Shown here piece after piece: positions 28,130 to 36,788 of a stretch of 64,000 nucleotides of DNA. Source of the DNA: Pseudomonas marginalis (lineage in GTDB: Bacteria > Pseudomonadota > Gammaproteobacteria > Pseudomonadales > Pseudomonadaceae). The position numbers and the translations under genes are program-made. Numbering within the stretch: the stretch's first letter is position 1; each line of letters opens with the position of its first letter. The stretch spans positions 1,798,001 through 1,862,000 of the forward strand of contig NZ_VTFG01000001.1 of the NCBI RefSeq assembly GCF_008692035.1, given 5' to 3'. Below the pieces are notes generated by a model. That model did no database searches, was not told the origin of the DNA, and saw only the letters and a program-made list of their open reading frames with translations.

Positions 28130-29967
28130 GCATAGGCTCCCACAGTGAGGGTGTTGACGCCCTGCTGGGTATCCAGCAAATGGGCGCTGTCGTGGTGGCA
28201 AAGGATTTCACCACCGTCGTCAAGGCGGCGGCGCGGCGGCGCGGTGCGGTTGCACAGGCCGTCGACGCGCACCGGGCAGCGATTGAGGAAGGTGCACAGC
28301 TGCGGCCCATTGGCCCGCTCGCCGAGCGCCGGCAGCGTGTCGCCTGCAGTACCGCAGGTTTCCAGCCAGCCCTGGCGCAACTCGGGCACCGAGTGAATCA
28401 ACAGGTCGGTGTAAGGATGGAACGGCGGCTCGGCAAACGCCTGGCGACTGCCGGCCTGGACCTTGCGGCCGCTGTACATCACCACAATGTCATCGCACAG
28501 CGCGCGCACGGTGGAAATATCGTGGCTGATAAACAGGTACGACACCCCCAGTTGCTGGCGCAGGTCGCGCAACAGTTCGAGAATCGCCGCACCCACCACG
28601 GTGTCGAGAGCCGAGGTCACTTCATCGCAGAGGATCAGGTCGGGCTTGGCCGCCAGCGCGCGGGCCAGGTTGACCCGCTGCTTTTGCCCGCCGGACAGCT
28701 CATTCGGGCGCCGTTCGGCGAGGTCCCGGGGCAGGCGCACCAGGTCGAGCAGTTCGCCGATGCGGGTTTGCAGCGCCGCGCCCTTGAGGCCGAAATACAT
28801 TTTCAACGGCCGACCGATGATGGCCGCCACACTGTGCATGGGGTTGAGCGCGGTGTCGGCGTTCTGGAACACCATCTGGATCCGCCGGAACTGTTCCGGG
28901 GTGCGCTCGGCGAGGCTGCCGCCCAAGGGTTGCCCGTCGAAGGCCAGGCCGCCGAGGGCCGGGGTCAGCAACCCCGCCACCACCCGGGCCAGGGTGGACT
29001 TGCCCGAGCCCGACTCGCCGATCACGCCGATGGCCTGGCCACGGCGCACGGTGAGGTCGATGTCTTCCAATACCCGAATCGACGGCATGCCGTGCAGGTT
29101 CTTGTTGCCGTAGCCGGCGGTGAGGCCGGTGATGGTCAGCAGCGGTACCTCCCCGACGACGCCGCAGGGCGGGCGAATAGTGGTGTCGGGCCGTGCGGCG
29201 GCCAGCAGGCTGCGGGTGTAGGCGTGGGTCGGGGCGTTAAGCAACGGTGCGGTGGCGCTCTGTTCGAGGATCTGCCCGCCGTTGAGCACCACGATCTGGT
29301 CGGCCATTTGCGCCACCACCGCGAGGTCGTGGGACACGTACACCGCCGTGGCACCGCGCTCGCGCACCACGCGTTTGAAGGCGCGCAGCACGTCGATCTG
29401 GGTGGTCACGTCCAGGGCGGTGGTCGGCTCGTCGAGCACCACCAGCAGCGGATCGCTGATCAACGCCATCGCCGCCATCACCCGTTGCAGCTGCCCGCCG
29501 GAGACCTGGTGCGGGTAGCGCTGGCCGATGCGTTCCGGGCCTGGCAGCGCCAGGTCGCGGAACAGGCCGATAGCCTTGGCGTACAGCTCGGCGCGCGTGC
29601 CCAGGCCGTGGATCAGTGCGCCTTCGATGACCTGGTCGATGAGTCTTTTCGCCGGGTTGAACGCGGCGGCGGCACTTTGCGCGATATAGGACACACGGTT
29701 GCCGCGCAGGCCCTGCAGTTGGTGTTCGCCCAGGGCGAGCATGTCGTGCTCGCCGACCTGCACCACGCCGCCGGACAAGCGACACCCGCGCCGTGCATAC
29801 CCCAGCAAGGCCAGGGCGATGGTGGTCTTGCCGGAGCCGGACTCGCCGATCAACGCCAGCACTTCACCTTGTTTCAGGGCAAAGCTCACGCCCTTGACGA
29901 TTTCCACCTCGCCACGCTCGCCACAGGCGACCACGCGCAGGTCTTCGACGCGAATCAATTCAGTCAT
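28126..29967 (-). CDS. Peptide/opine-type ABC transporter, fused double ATP-binding protein
   Basis: A 613-residue protein joining two OppD/OppF-like ATPases. Walker A sites are GESGSGKTTIAL at about 40 and GESGSGKSTLAR near 315; signatures are VSGGQLQRV and LSGGQKQRVNLARA; Walker B sites are LLVVLDEPTT and LILCDEVTS. The C-terminal part has the Opp/Dpp cysteine-containing extension (FLNRCPVRVDGLCNR). It powers the two permeases encoded just upstream. Its start lies one base after the second permease stop. Confidence 0.9.
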   Translation of the reverse strand: MTELIRVEDLRVVACGERGEVEIVKGVSFALKQGEVLALIGESGSGKTTIALALLGYARRGCRLSGGVVQVGEHDMLALGEHQLQGLRGNRVSYIAQSAAAAFNPAKRLIDQVIEGALIHGLGTRAELYAKAIGLFRDLALPGPERIGQRYPHQVSGGQLQRVMAAMALISDPLLVVLDEPTTALDVTTQIDVLRAFKRVVRERGATAVYVSHDLAVVAQMADQIVVLNGGQILEQSATAPLLNAPTHAYTRSLLAAARPDTTIRPPCGVVGEVPLLTITGLTAGYGNKNLHGMPSIRVLEDIDLTVRRGQAIGVIGESGSGKSTLARVVAGLLTPALGGLAFDGQPLGGSLAERTPEQFRRIQMVFQNADTALNPMHSVAAIIGRPLKMYFGLKGAALQTRIGELLDLVRLPRDLAERRPNELSGGQKQRVNLARALAAKPDLILCDEVTSALDTVVGAAILELLRDLRQQLGVSYLFISHDISTVRALCDDIVVMYSGRKVQAGSRQAFAEPPFHPYTDLLIHSVPELRQGWLETCGTAGDTLPALGERANGPQLCTFLNRCPVRVDGLCNRTAPPRRRLDDGGEILCHHDSAHLLDTQQGVNTLTVGAYA

Positions 29968-29968
29968 T

Positions 29969-30844
29969 TCAATGGCCTCCCGTGCGTCGACTGCGTCGCG
30001 AGGACAGATAGTCGATCAGTAGATTCACGCCGATGGTCAGCGTGCCGATGGCCAGCGCCGGAAGGATGATGGCCAGCGCGCCCTGGTTGAGGCCGCCGAT
30101 GTTTTCCCGCACCAGCGAGCCGAGGTCGGCATCCGGCGGTTGCACGCCCAGGCCAAGAAAACTCATGCCGCTGAGCAACAGCACGATGTAGCCGAAACGC
30201 AGGCCCAGGTCGGTCAGGACCGGGTTGAGCATGTTCGGCAGGATCTCCACACACGCCACGTACAGCCGACGCTCGCCACGGGTACGCGCGACCTGCACGT
30301 ACTCCAGGGCTTCGATGTTGACCGCCATGCTGCGGGCGACGCGGAAGGAGCCGGGGATATAGCTGATCACGGCCGTACAGATCAGCAGCGTCACCGATGA
30401 GCCAAACGCCGAGACCATGATCAACGCGAGCATTTTGCTCGGGATCGAAATAAAGGCGTCCATGATGCGGCTGATGATCTCGTCCAGCCACTTGGGCGAG
30501 ACCACCGACAACAGCGCACAGCCGGTGCCGAAGGTGCTGGCCAGTAACGCCGCCACCAGCGCCAGCCCGACGGTAAAGCGCGCGCCCACCAGCACCCGGC
30601 TGAGCATGTCGCGGCCAAGGTAATCGGTGCCGAATGGATGCGCGAGGCTGAAGCCTTCGAAGATGTTATCGGACACCACCTCCCCCACCGGATGGGGCGC
30701 CAGCCACGGACCGAGCAGCGCCACCAGCAGCCAGGCGACACACACCACGCCGCCCAGCAGCCCCAGCCACGACGGGCCGCTGGACACCTTGGCGAGTGCC
30801 AGGGCGGAGGAGACAGGCTTGGATTTCGCAATGAGGTTGTTCAT
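29969..30844 (-). CDS. Peptide-type ABC transporter permease (DppC-like)
   Basis: A 291-residue permease with about six transmembrane segments. Family marks are FGTDYLGRDMLSRVLVGAR and the EAA-type loop EALEYVQVARTRGERRLYVACVEILPN in the cytoplasmic region. The ATG at 30844 overlaps the DppB-like permease stop as ATGA. It pairs with the permease at 30841-31797 and the double ATPase. Confidence 0.9.
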   Translation of the reverse strand: MNNLIAKSKPVSSALALAKVSSGPSWLGLLGGVVCVAWLLVALLGPWLAPHPVGEVVSDNIFEGFSLAHPFGTDYLGRDMLSRVLVGARFTVGLALVAALLASTFGTGCALLSVVSPKWLDEIISRIMDAFISIPSKMLALIMVSAFGSSVTLLICTAVISYIPGSFRVARSMAVNIEALEYVQVARTRGERRLYVACVEILPNMLNPVLTDLGLRFGYIVLLLSGMSFLGLGVQPPDADLGSLVRENIGGLNQGALAIILPALAIGTLTIGVNLLIDYLSSRRSRRTGGH

Positions 30845-31797
30845 TGGTTTCTCAGCCTCGGATTGGACAGGATCGCGCACAGGTCGGCGAGCAGCACCAG
30901 GCCCAGGTACGCCGCGCAGAACAACATGGTGCACGCCTGCACCAGCGCCATGTCGCGGTTGGTCACGGCATCGACCATCAAGCTGGCAATGCCGGGGTAG
31001 TTGAAAATGGTTTCGACGATCACCACCCCGCCCAACAGGTACGACAGGCTCAGGGCGATGGCGTTGGCAATCGGCCCGATGGCATTGGGCAAGGCATGGC
31101 GCAGCACGATGCGGATCGGGCTGACGCCCTTGAGGCGCGCCATTTCCACGTAGGGGCTGTCGAGCTGGTCGATCACGGCGGCGCGGGTCATGCGCGCCAT
31201 TTGCGCGACGATCACGCAGCACAGCGTCATCACCGGCAAGGCATAGGTGCGCATGAATTGCAGCGGTGAACTGATGTCGCTGGCATAGGAGAGTGCCGAC
31301 AACCAACCGAGGTTGACCGCAAAGATCAGCACCGCCAGGGTCGCCACCAGGAATTCCGGCACCGCGACCATCGCCAGGGTGATAAAGCTCAGGCAACTGT
31401 CGATGCGCCCGCCCCGGCCCATCGCCGAGCCGATGCCGAGCACCAGTGCCACCGGCACCGAGACCAGCGCCGTGGCGCCCGCCAGCATCAGGGTGTTGGG
31501 CACCCGGCCCGCCATCAGCTCACCGACCGGCATGGCGTTGGAGACCGACACGCCCATGTCGCCAGTGAGCAGGCTCATCAACCAGTGCAGGTACCGCAAC
31601 ACACCGGGCTGGTCCAACCCCAGTTTCAGGCGCAGGGCCGCCACCTGTTCAGGGGTCGCGAACTGGCCCAGGGATTGTTGCGCCGCGTCCCCCGGCAGTA
31701 CCGCCGTGATCGCGAACACGACCATGGACACGATCAACAAGGTCAAGGCCCCGGCGCCGAAGCGCCGGCCGATCAACCACAGTGTATTGCTATTCAT
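30841..31797 (-). CDS. Peptide-type ABC transporter permease (DppB-like)
   Basis: A 318-residue permease. The N-terminal LLIVSMVVFAITAVLPGDAA and the EAA loop (YVEMARLKGVSPIRIVLRHALPN) are typical of DppB/OppB. I chose the ATG at 31797; the longer frame upstream lies inside the binding-protein gene. It follows that gene by 13 bases. Confidence 0.9.
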   Translation of the reverse strand: MNSNTLWLIGRRFGAGALTLLIVSMVVFAITAVLPGDAAQQSLGQFATPEQVAALRLKLGLDQPGVLRYLHWLMSLLTGDMGVSVSNAMPVGELMAGRVPNTLMLAGATALVSVPVALVLGIGSAMGRGGRIDSCLSFITLAMVAVPEFLVATLAVLIFAVNLGWLSALSYASDISSPLQFMRTYALPVMTLCCVIVAQMARMTRAAVIDQLDSPYVEMARLKGVSPIRIVLRHALPNAIGPIANAIALSLSYLLGGVVIVETIFNYPGIASLMVDAVTNRDMALVQACTMLFCAAYLGLVLLADLCAILSNPRLRNQ

Positions 31798-31810
31798 CCC
31801 ACCACCCTCC

Positions 31811-33448
31811 TCAAGCGTCCAACCACACCTGCTCGGCAAACATGTAGCCCATGAAACCGCCCAGTGGGTTGCTGTCGTAGCCTTTGATGCGCTGGTCGAC
31901 GCCGTCGATATTGCTGATGAACACCGGCACGCCGATGCCGCAGTGGTCGTGCACCAGGACCTGCATGTCGCCATACATCTTGGCGCGCTTGGCGTCGTCG
32001 GTTTCGCCACGGGCCAGCATCAGCAACTGGTCGAACTGATCGTTCTGCCAGCCGGACTCGTTCCACGGCGCCTTGGACTGGAAGAACTGCGAGAACATCA
32101 CGTCGGCATTTGGCCGGGGGTTGATGTTGCCGAAGCTCAGCGGATGCTTCATCCAGTGGTTGGACCAGTAGCCGTCGCTCGGCAGGCGGTTCACGTCGAG
32201 CTTGAGCCCGGCCTGTTTGGCCGATTGCTGCAACAGCACGGCGATATCCACCGAGCCGGTGGCGGCAGGCGAGGCCATCACGGGCATGGTGATGCTTTCC
32301 ATGCCGGCTTTCTTCAGCAGGAACCTGGCTTTTTCCGGGTCGTAGACCGTCTGCGGCAAGTCGGTGTTGAAGTAGCGCGAACCCGGCGCAATCGGGTGGT
32401 CGTTGCCCACCACCGCAAAGCCACGGAATACGGCGGACTTGACCTGTTCACGGTCGAGCAGCAGCTTCATGGCCTGGGTGAATTCCGGGCTTTTGCCGGG
32501 CAGTTGGTCCTGGCGAATGATCAGGTCAGTGTAGTTGCCCGACGGCGCGTCGACCACGCGATGCTTGGCGCTGGCCTTGATGCGCGTGGTGGAGCGCGGG
32601 TTGACCTCGTTGATCATGTGCACATCGCCCGACAGCAGTGCATTGACCCGCGATGGCTCGTCGGCAATCGCGATGAACTCGATCTCGTCGAGGTACGGCA
32701 GGCCCGGTTTCCAGTAGTTCTTGTTGCGCACCGCAATCGAACGCACGCCTGGCTTGAACTCGCCCACGGTGAACGGTCCGGTGCCGATGCCTTTACTGAA
32801 GTCGCTGGTGCCCTCGGGGACGATCAACAGGTGTGACACCGCGAGGATCGACGGCAATTCGGCGTTGGCCGCGCTGAGGCGGATCTGCACTTCGTTCGGC
32901 CCGTTGGCCTTGATCTCGGCAAACTGCTCCATCAGCGGCATGACCTTGGAACCGGTCAGCGGGTCTTTGTGGCGGTTGAGGGAGAACACCACGTCGGCGG
33001 CGGTCAGGGCCTTGCCGTTGTGGAAGGTCACGTCCTTGCGCAGGGTAATGGTCCAGACGGTGGCGTCGGTGTTGTCGATGCGCTCGGCCAGTTCCAGTTG
33101 CGGCACCAGGTGCTTATCGAAGCGGGTCAGGCCGTTGTAGAACATGTAGTGGCGCACATAGTCGGTGGACAGCGCGCCCTTGGCCGGGTCGAGGGTGTCA
33201 GCGGTGGAGCTGGACATGCCGGCCACGCGGATCTTGCCGCCTGGCTTGCCTTTGCCGGCCACGGCGGCCTCGTCGGCGAACAGCTTGCCGGCGGCGCCGA
33301 ACAGGCTGCCGGCACCGGCGGCGGCGACACCGGCCACACCGAGCATTTGCAGGGCGTTGCGGCGCGACATGCCACGGTTGAGACGTTCGAACACCCGCAG
33401 GCTGTCCTGGCCGGAGATGAGTTCGGGGGTGTTTTTGTTGTCAGTCAT
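31811..33448 (-). CDS. Extracellular solute-binding protein, family 5 (DppA-like), Tat-type signal
   Basis: A 545-residue periplasmic binding protein. The N-terminus carries SRRNALQMLGVAG, a twin-arginine export motif, followed by an Ala/Gly-rich hydrophobic stretch; the mature part shows the SBP_bac_5 marks (TLDPAKGALSTDYVR, VTFHNGKALTAADVVFSLNR, GTGPFTVGEFKPG, DREQVKSAVFRG). The ATG at 33448 is chosen over the longer in-frame region that overlaps the upstream oxidase. It captures the substrate of the catabolic operon. Twin-arginine export is unusual for DppA itself but occurs in this family. Confidence 0.9.
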   Translation of the reverse strand: MTDNKNTPELISGQDSLRVFERLNRGMSRRNALQMLGVAGVAAAGAGSLFGAAGKLFADEAAVAGKGKPGGKIRVAGMSSSTADTLDPAKGALSTDYVRHYMFYNGLTRFDKHLVPQLELAERIDNTDATVWTITLRKDVTFHNGKALTAADVVFSLNRHKDPLTGSKVMPLMEQFAEIKANGPNEVQIRLSAANAELPSILAVSHLLIVPEGTSDFSKGIGTGPFTVGEFKPGVRSIAVRNKNYWKPGLPYLDEIEFIAIADEPSRVNALLSGDVHMINEVNPRSTTRIKASAKHRVVDAPSGNYTDLIIRQDQLPGKSPEFTQAMKLLLDREQVKSAVFRGFAVVGNDHPIAPGSRYFNTDLPQTVYDPEKARFLLKKAGMESITMPVMASPAATGSVDIAVLLQQSAKQAGLKLDVNRLPSDGYWSNHWMKHPLSFGNINPRPNADVMFSQFFQSKAPWNESGWQNDQFDQLLMLARGETDDAKRAKMYGDMQVLVHDHCGIGVPVFISNIDGVDQRIKGYDSNPLGGFMGYMFAEQVWLDA

Positions 33449-33543
33449 AGCAAGGCTACCTGTCGATAATCGGAAGAATCGAGTGCTCACGGATGTCCGG
33501 AGCGTCCTGGAAACACAAACGACGGTGACGCAACAACGGCAAC

Positions 33544-34818
33544 TCAGTGCAAATAGTCCTGGAAGCGGTAGTAAGCCCCCACGAACGGCAGGAACCACGG
33601 CTTGCCGAAATGCCCGGGAATCGCCGGCCATTCCAGTTCGCGCCAGGGGTTGGCCGCGGTATTGCCGGCCATGACCTCGGCCATTACCTGGCCCATGTGC
33701 ACCGACATCTGCACGCCATGGCCGCTGTAGCCCATGGAGTGGAACACGCCGCCATGCTGGCCGGCGCGGGGCAGGCGGTCGGACGTCATGTCCACCAGGC
33801 CACCCCAGCAGTAGTCGATCTTCACGTGCGCCAACTGCGGGAACATGTTCAGCATCGCCGCTTGCAGGACCTTGCCGCTCTTGGCGTCGGAGACGCTGTC
33901 GGACATGGCAAACCGCGCACGTCCGCCAAACAGCAGGCGGTTGTCCGGGGTCAGGCGAAAGTAGTTGCCGATCATGCGGCTGGTCACATAGGCCCGGTGC
34001 CGGGGCAGCAACTGGTCGATCAGCGCCTGGGGCAAGACTTCGGTGGCGATGACAAAACTGCCCACCGGCACAATGCGCCGGCGGTACCAGCCGAGGTCGC
34101 CATGCTGGCAGGCACCGGTGGCCAGCAGGACTTGCCCGGCGTGCAGTGAACCCTTGGCGGTGTTGACCTGGTAGCCGCCGGCCTGGGCCTGCCAATCCTT
34201 GACCTGGGTGTGCTCGTAAATCATCGCACCACGCCGCGCCGCCGCTTCGGCCAGGCCGACGCCGAAGCGGCCGACGTGCATCTGCACGCCGTTGCGCTGC
34301 AGCAGGCCGCCATGAAACTGCGCCGAATTGACCTCAGCACGGGTCTGTTCGGCACTGAGCAGCTCGACCTCGGCATCCACCTCCTGGCGGATCAGCTCGC
34401 AGGTACGCGCCAGGCCTTCGTAGTGCATCGGCTTGGCCGCCAGCTTGAGCTTGCCGTTGCGCACCAGGTCGCAGGTAATGCCTTCCTGCTCGACCAGCGA
34501 CACCACCGTCTGCACGGCACTTTCATAGGCCTGGTAATAGGCGCGTGCCTTGGCGGCGCCGAGGCTGGCGTGCAACCCAGCGTAATCCTGGGCCACCCCG
34601 GTGTTGCACTGCCCACCGTTGCGCCCCGAGGCCTCGCCGATCACCCGCCCGGCGTCGAGCACCACCACACTGGCGCCCTTGAGCGCCAGCGCCCGCGCCG
34701 CCGCCAAGCCGGTGAACCCACCGCCGACCACAGCCACATCGACCTGGCTGGGCAAATCACCCTGCCGGGCACCGGTAAACGCCGGTGCGGTGTCGAGCCA
34801 ATAGGATTCACTGCCCAT
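33544..34818 (-). CDS. FAD-dependent oxidoreductase (PuuB/gamma-glutamylputrescine oxidase-like)
   Basis: A 424-residue DAO-family flavoprotein. It has VAVVGGGFTGLAAARALALKG for FAD binding (split across the Rossmann turn), SGRNGGQCNTG as in PuuB, and the C-terminal FHSMGYSGHGVQMSVHMGQ. PuuB-type enzymes oxidise N-acylated polyamines or similar amines to aldehydes. No PuuA ligase is present nearby, so the substrate is probably not gamma-glutamylputrescine. It sits upstream of the binding-protein gene, in the same run. Confidence 0.82.
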   Translation of the reverse strand: MGSESYWLDTAPAFTGARQGDLPSQVDVAVVGGGFTGLAAARALALKGASVVVLDAGRVIGEASGRNGGQCNTGVAQDYAGLHASLGAAKARAYYQAYESAVQTVVSLVEQEGITCDLVRNGKLKLAAKPMHYEGLARTCELIRQEVDAEVELLSAEQTRAEVNSAQFHGGLLQRNGVQMHVGRFGVGLAEAAARRGAMIYEHTQVKDWQAQAGGYQVNTAKGSLHAGQVLLATGACQHGDLGWYRRRIVPVGSFVIATEVLPQALIDQLLPRHRAYVTSRMIGNYFRLTPDNRLLFGGRARFAMSDSVSDAKSGKVLQAAMLNMFPQLAHVKIDYCWGGLVDMTSDRLPRAGQHGGVFHSMGYSGHGVQMSVHMGQVMAEVMAGNTAANPWRELEWPAIPGHFGKPWFLPFVGAYYRFQDYLH

Positions 34819-34841
34819 GTCTAGCCCTCAGAGGTGTGCGA

Positions 34842-35510
34842 TTACAGACCGACCAGCGCCGGCAGCCCACCGATATCGGTGATCTGCTGGTAACCGTAGA
34901 ACGCGTTACCCGGCACTTCGTGGCCACGGGCAACGAAGGCTTTGTTTTTGATCTTCATGTCATGGGCCGGCATCAGGTCGTAACGGAAGCTGGACGACAC
35001 ATGCAAGATGTCTTCCGGGCCGCAGCCGAGGTTGTCGAGCATGAATTCAAACGCGGCCAGGCGCGGCTTGTAGGCCTGGGCCTGCTCGGCGGTGAACACC
35101 TTGTGGAACGGCGCGCCGAGCTTGTCGACGTTGGACATGATCTGGCTGTCGCTGGCATTGGAGAAGATCACCAGGGGAATCTTGTCGGCAATTTTCGACA
35201 GCCCGGCCGGCACGTCCGCATGGGGGCCCCAGGTCGGCACGGCGTCGTAATACAGCTGGCCTTCCTCGCGATAGTCGATACCCCAGCGCTTGCAGGTACG
35301 AGCCAGGGCGGTCTTGAGGATTTCATCGTACGGGCGCCAGTCGCCCATGACCTGGTCGAGGCGGTAGGCCGAGAAATCCTTGACGAACTGGTCCATCTGC
35401 TCGGGCGTGATGCGATCGGCGAACAGCTCGCGGGTCATGGTGCCCATATGGAAGTTGGTCAGCGTACCGTAGCAGTCGAACGTAATGAATTTGGGACGAA
35501 GAAAGCTCAT
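34842..35510 (-). CDS. Haloacid dehalogenase-like (type II) HAD hydrolase
   Basis: A 222-residue HAD protein. The nucleophile is in FITFDCYGTLTNF, the second motif is VIFSNASD, the lysine is in AYKPRLAAFEF and the acidic end motif is in SSSFRYDLMPAHDM. The D-x-Y-G-T-L form is that of L-2-haloacid dehalogenases, but the SNG and SNxxD positions differ, so halogen removal is uncertain. The ATG at 35510 begins MSFLRPKFITFD. It is the first gene of the minus-strand catabolic run. Confidence 0.8.
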   Translation of the reverse strand: MSFLRPKFITFDCYGTLTNFHMGTMTRELFADRITPEQMDQFVKDFSAYRLDQVMGDWRPYDEILKTALARTCKRWGIDYREEGQLYYDAVPTWGPHADVPAGLSKIADKIPLVIFSNASDSQIMSNVDKLGAPFHKVFTAEQAQAYKPRLAAFEFMLDNLGCGPEDILHVSSSFRYDLMPAHDMKIKNKAFVARGHEVPGNAFYGYQQITDIGGLPALVGL

Positions 35511-35855
35511 TGAGTGCGGTCCTGGAGTTCGTTGAGTGTGACAAGCGTTCGCTGCCCTGGCGGCGCGTCGGCCTCGTTGCAGCACAGGTTCATTACACCA
35601 CTGTGAAATCAGCATATGCCGTCTAAAAAGACCTGCGCTCAATACAAACCACCGTTTTGGTGGCCGGGCTCAGCAGACTTTGCGGTGCGCGCCAGGCTTG
35701 GGCAGGGCCAGTGTTTGTGCGCTTTTAGGGGGCTTTTCGGGGTGCAGAGGCTTAAGCACGGGGGTGGGGGCGGCAGAAAGTGTGGCGGGTTGAACGGTGG
35801 GAGGGAGCTGGGTTCCGTGGCGGCCTTCGGGCCGACCATGTCGTTGGGTTTGACC

Positions 35856-36138
35856 GAGTACATATCCGTTGCTGCGGTAACGGCGGCTATGGGTTCCGCC
35901 CTTACGGCGGGTCACTTTTGGAAAAGAGCCCCAAAAGTAACCAAAAGGGCTCTTGCCCCACCACTCGGTACCTCGCCTAGGCTCGGTATGCCCTCACTCC
36001 GGCTTGAATCCGTGGGCCGCCGTCATGGGCCATCCCTGGCCCAGGACGGCTAACCCGGCGTCCTGCCGGGTTACCCACGGATTCAAGCCTGCGTTCGGCC
36101 AGCGTGGTTAACGGGGCGCCTAGGATCAAGATCAAAAG
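35856..36138 (-). repeat. Structured intergenic repeat, copy B (reverse orientation)
   Basis: Same family as 17265-17569, read on the minus strand. A perfect 16-bp outer stem (36001-36016 with 36074-36089) encloses a 9-bp hairpin (36051-36059 with 36065-36073) and a 6-bp hairpin (36027-36032 with 36037-36042). Outer-stem bases differ wholly from copy A, yet the architecture is identical. The 35511-36788 gap holds this, a REP palindrome, copy C and another REP half; small open frames in it look like repeat translations, not genes. Confidence 0.8.
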
Positions 36139-36193
36139 CCAGAGCAAAAGCAGAGCAAAAGCAGACCGAGTTCTAGCTGATATGTGGAGATCC

Positions 36194-36227
36194 AAATGTG
36201 GGAGGGGGCAAGCCCCCTCCCACATTT
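36194..36227. repeat. Perfect REP palindrome
   Basis: AAATGTGGGAGGGGGC pairs base for base with GCCCCCTCCCACATTT across a two-base centre, followed by TTTACC. It is the complete form of the half-elements at 21380-21412 and 36553-36577. Confidence 0.85.
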
Positions 36228-36268
36228 TTTACCGAGTACACCAGGCACAACTCCGGTCGGCTCCAAAG

Positions 36269-36411
36269 CCGGAGTGAGGGCACACCGAGCCTAGGCGAGG
36301 TGCCGAGTGTTGGGGCGAAGACCTTTTGGTTACTTTTGGGTCTTTCCAAAAGTGACCCGCTGTAAGAGCGGAACCATAGGCAGCCGTTACCGCAGGAACG
36401 GATATGTACTC
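36269..36411 (+). repeat. Structured intergenic repeat, copy C (3' part only)
   Basis: This 143-base segment matches the 3' part of copies A and B (CACCGAGCCTAGGCGAGG through GGATATGTACTC) but lacks the outer-stem domain. It runs opposite to copy B, 130 bases away, so B and C face each other. The CCGC/GCGG hairpin in it appears as TCGC/GCGA in copy A, another paired change. Confidence 0.78.
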
Positions 36412-36484
36412 ACCCCAAAAAAAAGCGGTCGGCCCGAAGGCCGCCACGGAAGCAAGTGCCCTCGCCACAGACCGCTGAAAAAAA

Positions 36485-36577
36485 TGTGTAGATACTTATG
36501 CCCCGATGGCAGTGGGTCAGCTACAGATGTATCCACTGACACGGCCTCATCGGGAGCAAGCCCCCTCCCACATTTGT
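36485..36577 (+). repeat. Short repeat with GTGTAGATACTTATGCC plus REP half
   Basis: GTGTAGATACTTATGCCCC recurs at 43953-43972 (C for T in one place) and, in reverse and diverged, at 17190-17215. It is followed by a REP half-element at 36553-36577. I see no gene here. Confidence 0.55.
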
Positions 36578-36788
36578 ACCGTGTACACCCTTCCTACTCC
36601 AGTTGGCTCCAACGCCAACCCCATGGCATTTGCTGCTGCCCCCCAACCCCAATTAAGTAGTAACTGTGGTCTCGCCCTGCACACCGCGAGGAATCTACCG
36701 AATATTCCCGGCCCCCTTGCCAGCCTCCAACCCAGGTGGGATACAAGCAACCTGACACCGCCAAAACAACGCTCCACGGAGGCTCGCC

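Noticed and set aside
28180..30069. Long plus-strand frame opposite the double ABC ATPase
   Set aside because: Antisense shadow of a clear gene with low-complexity His/Gln/Arg protein; no start signals.
35616..36053. Frames of 60-145 codons in the 35.5-36.8 kb gap
   Set aside because: They are translations of the structured repeat; similar peptides arise from each copy, and the stems explain the conservation better than coding.
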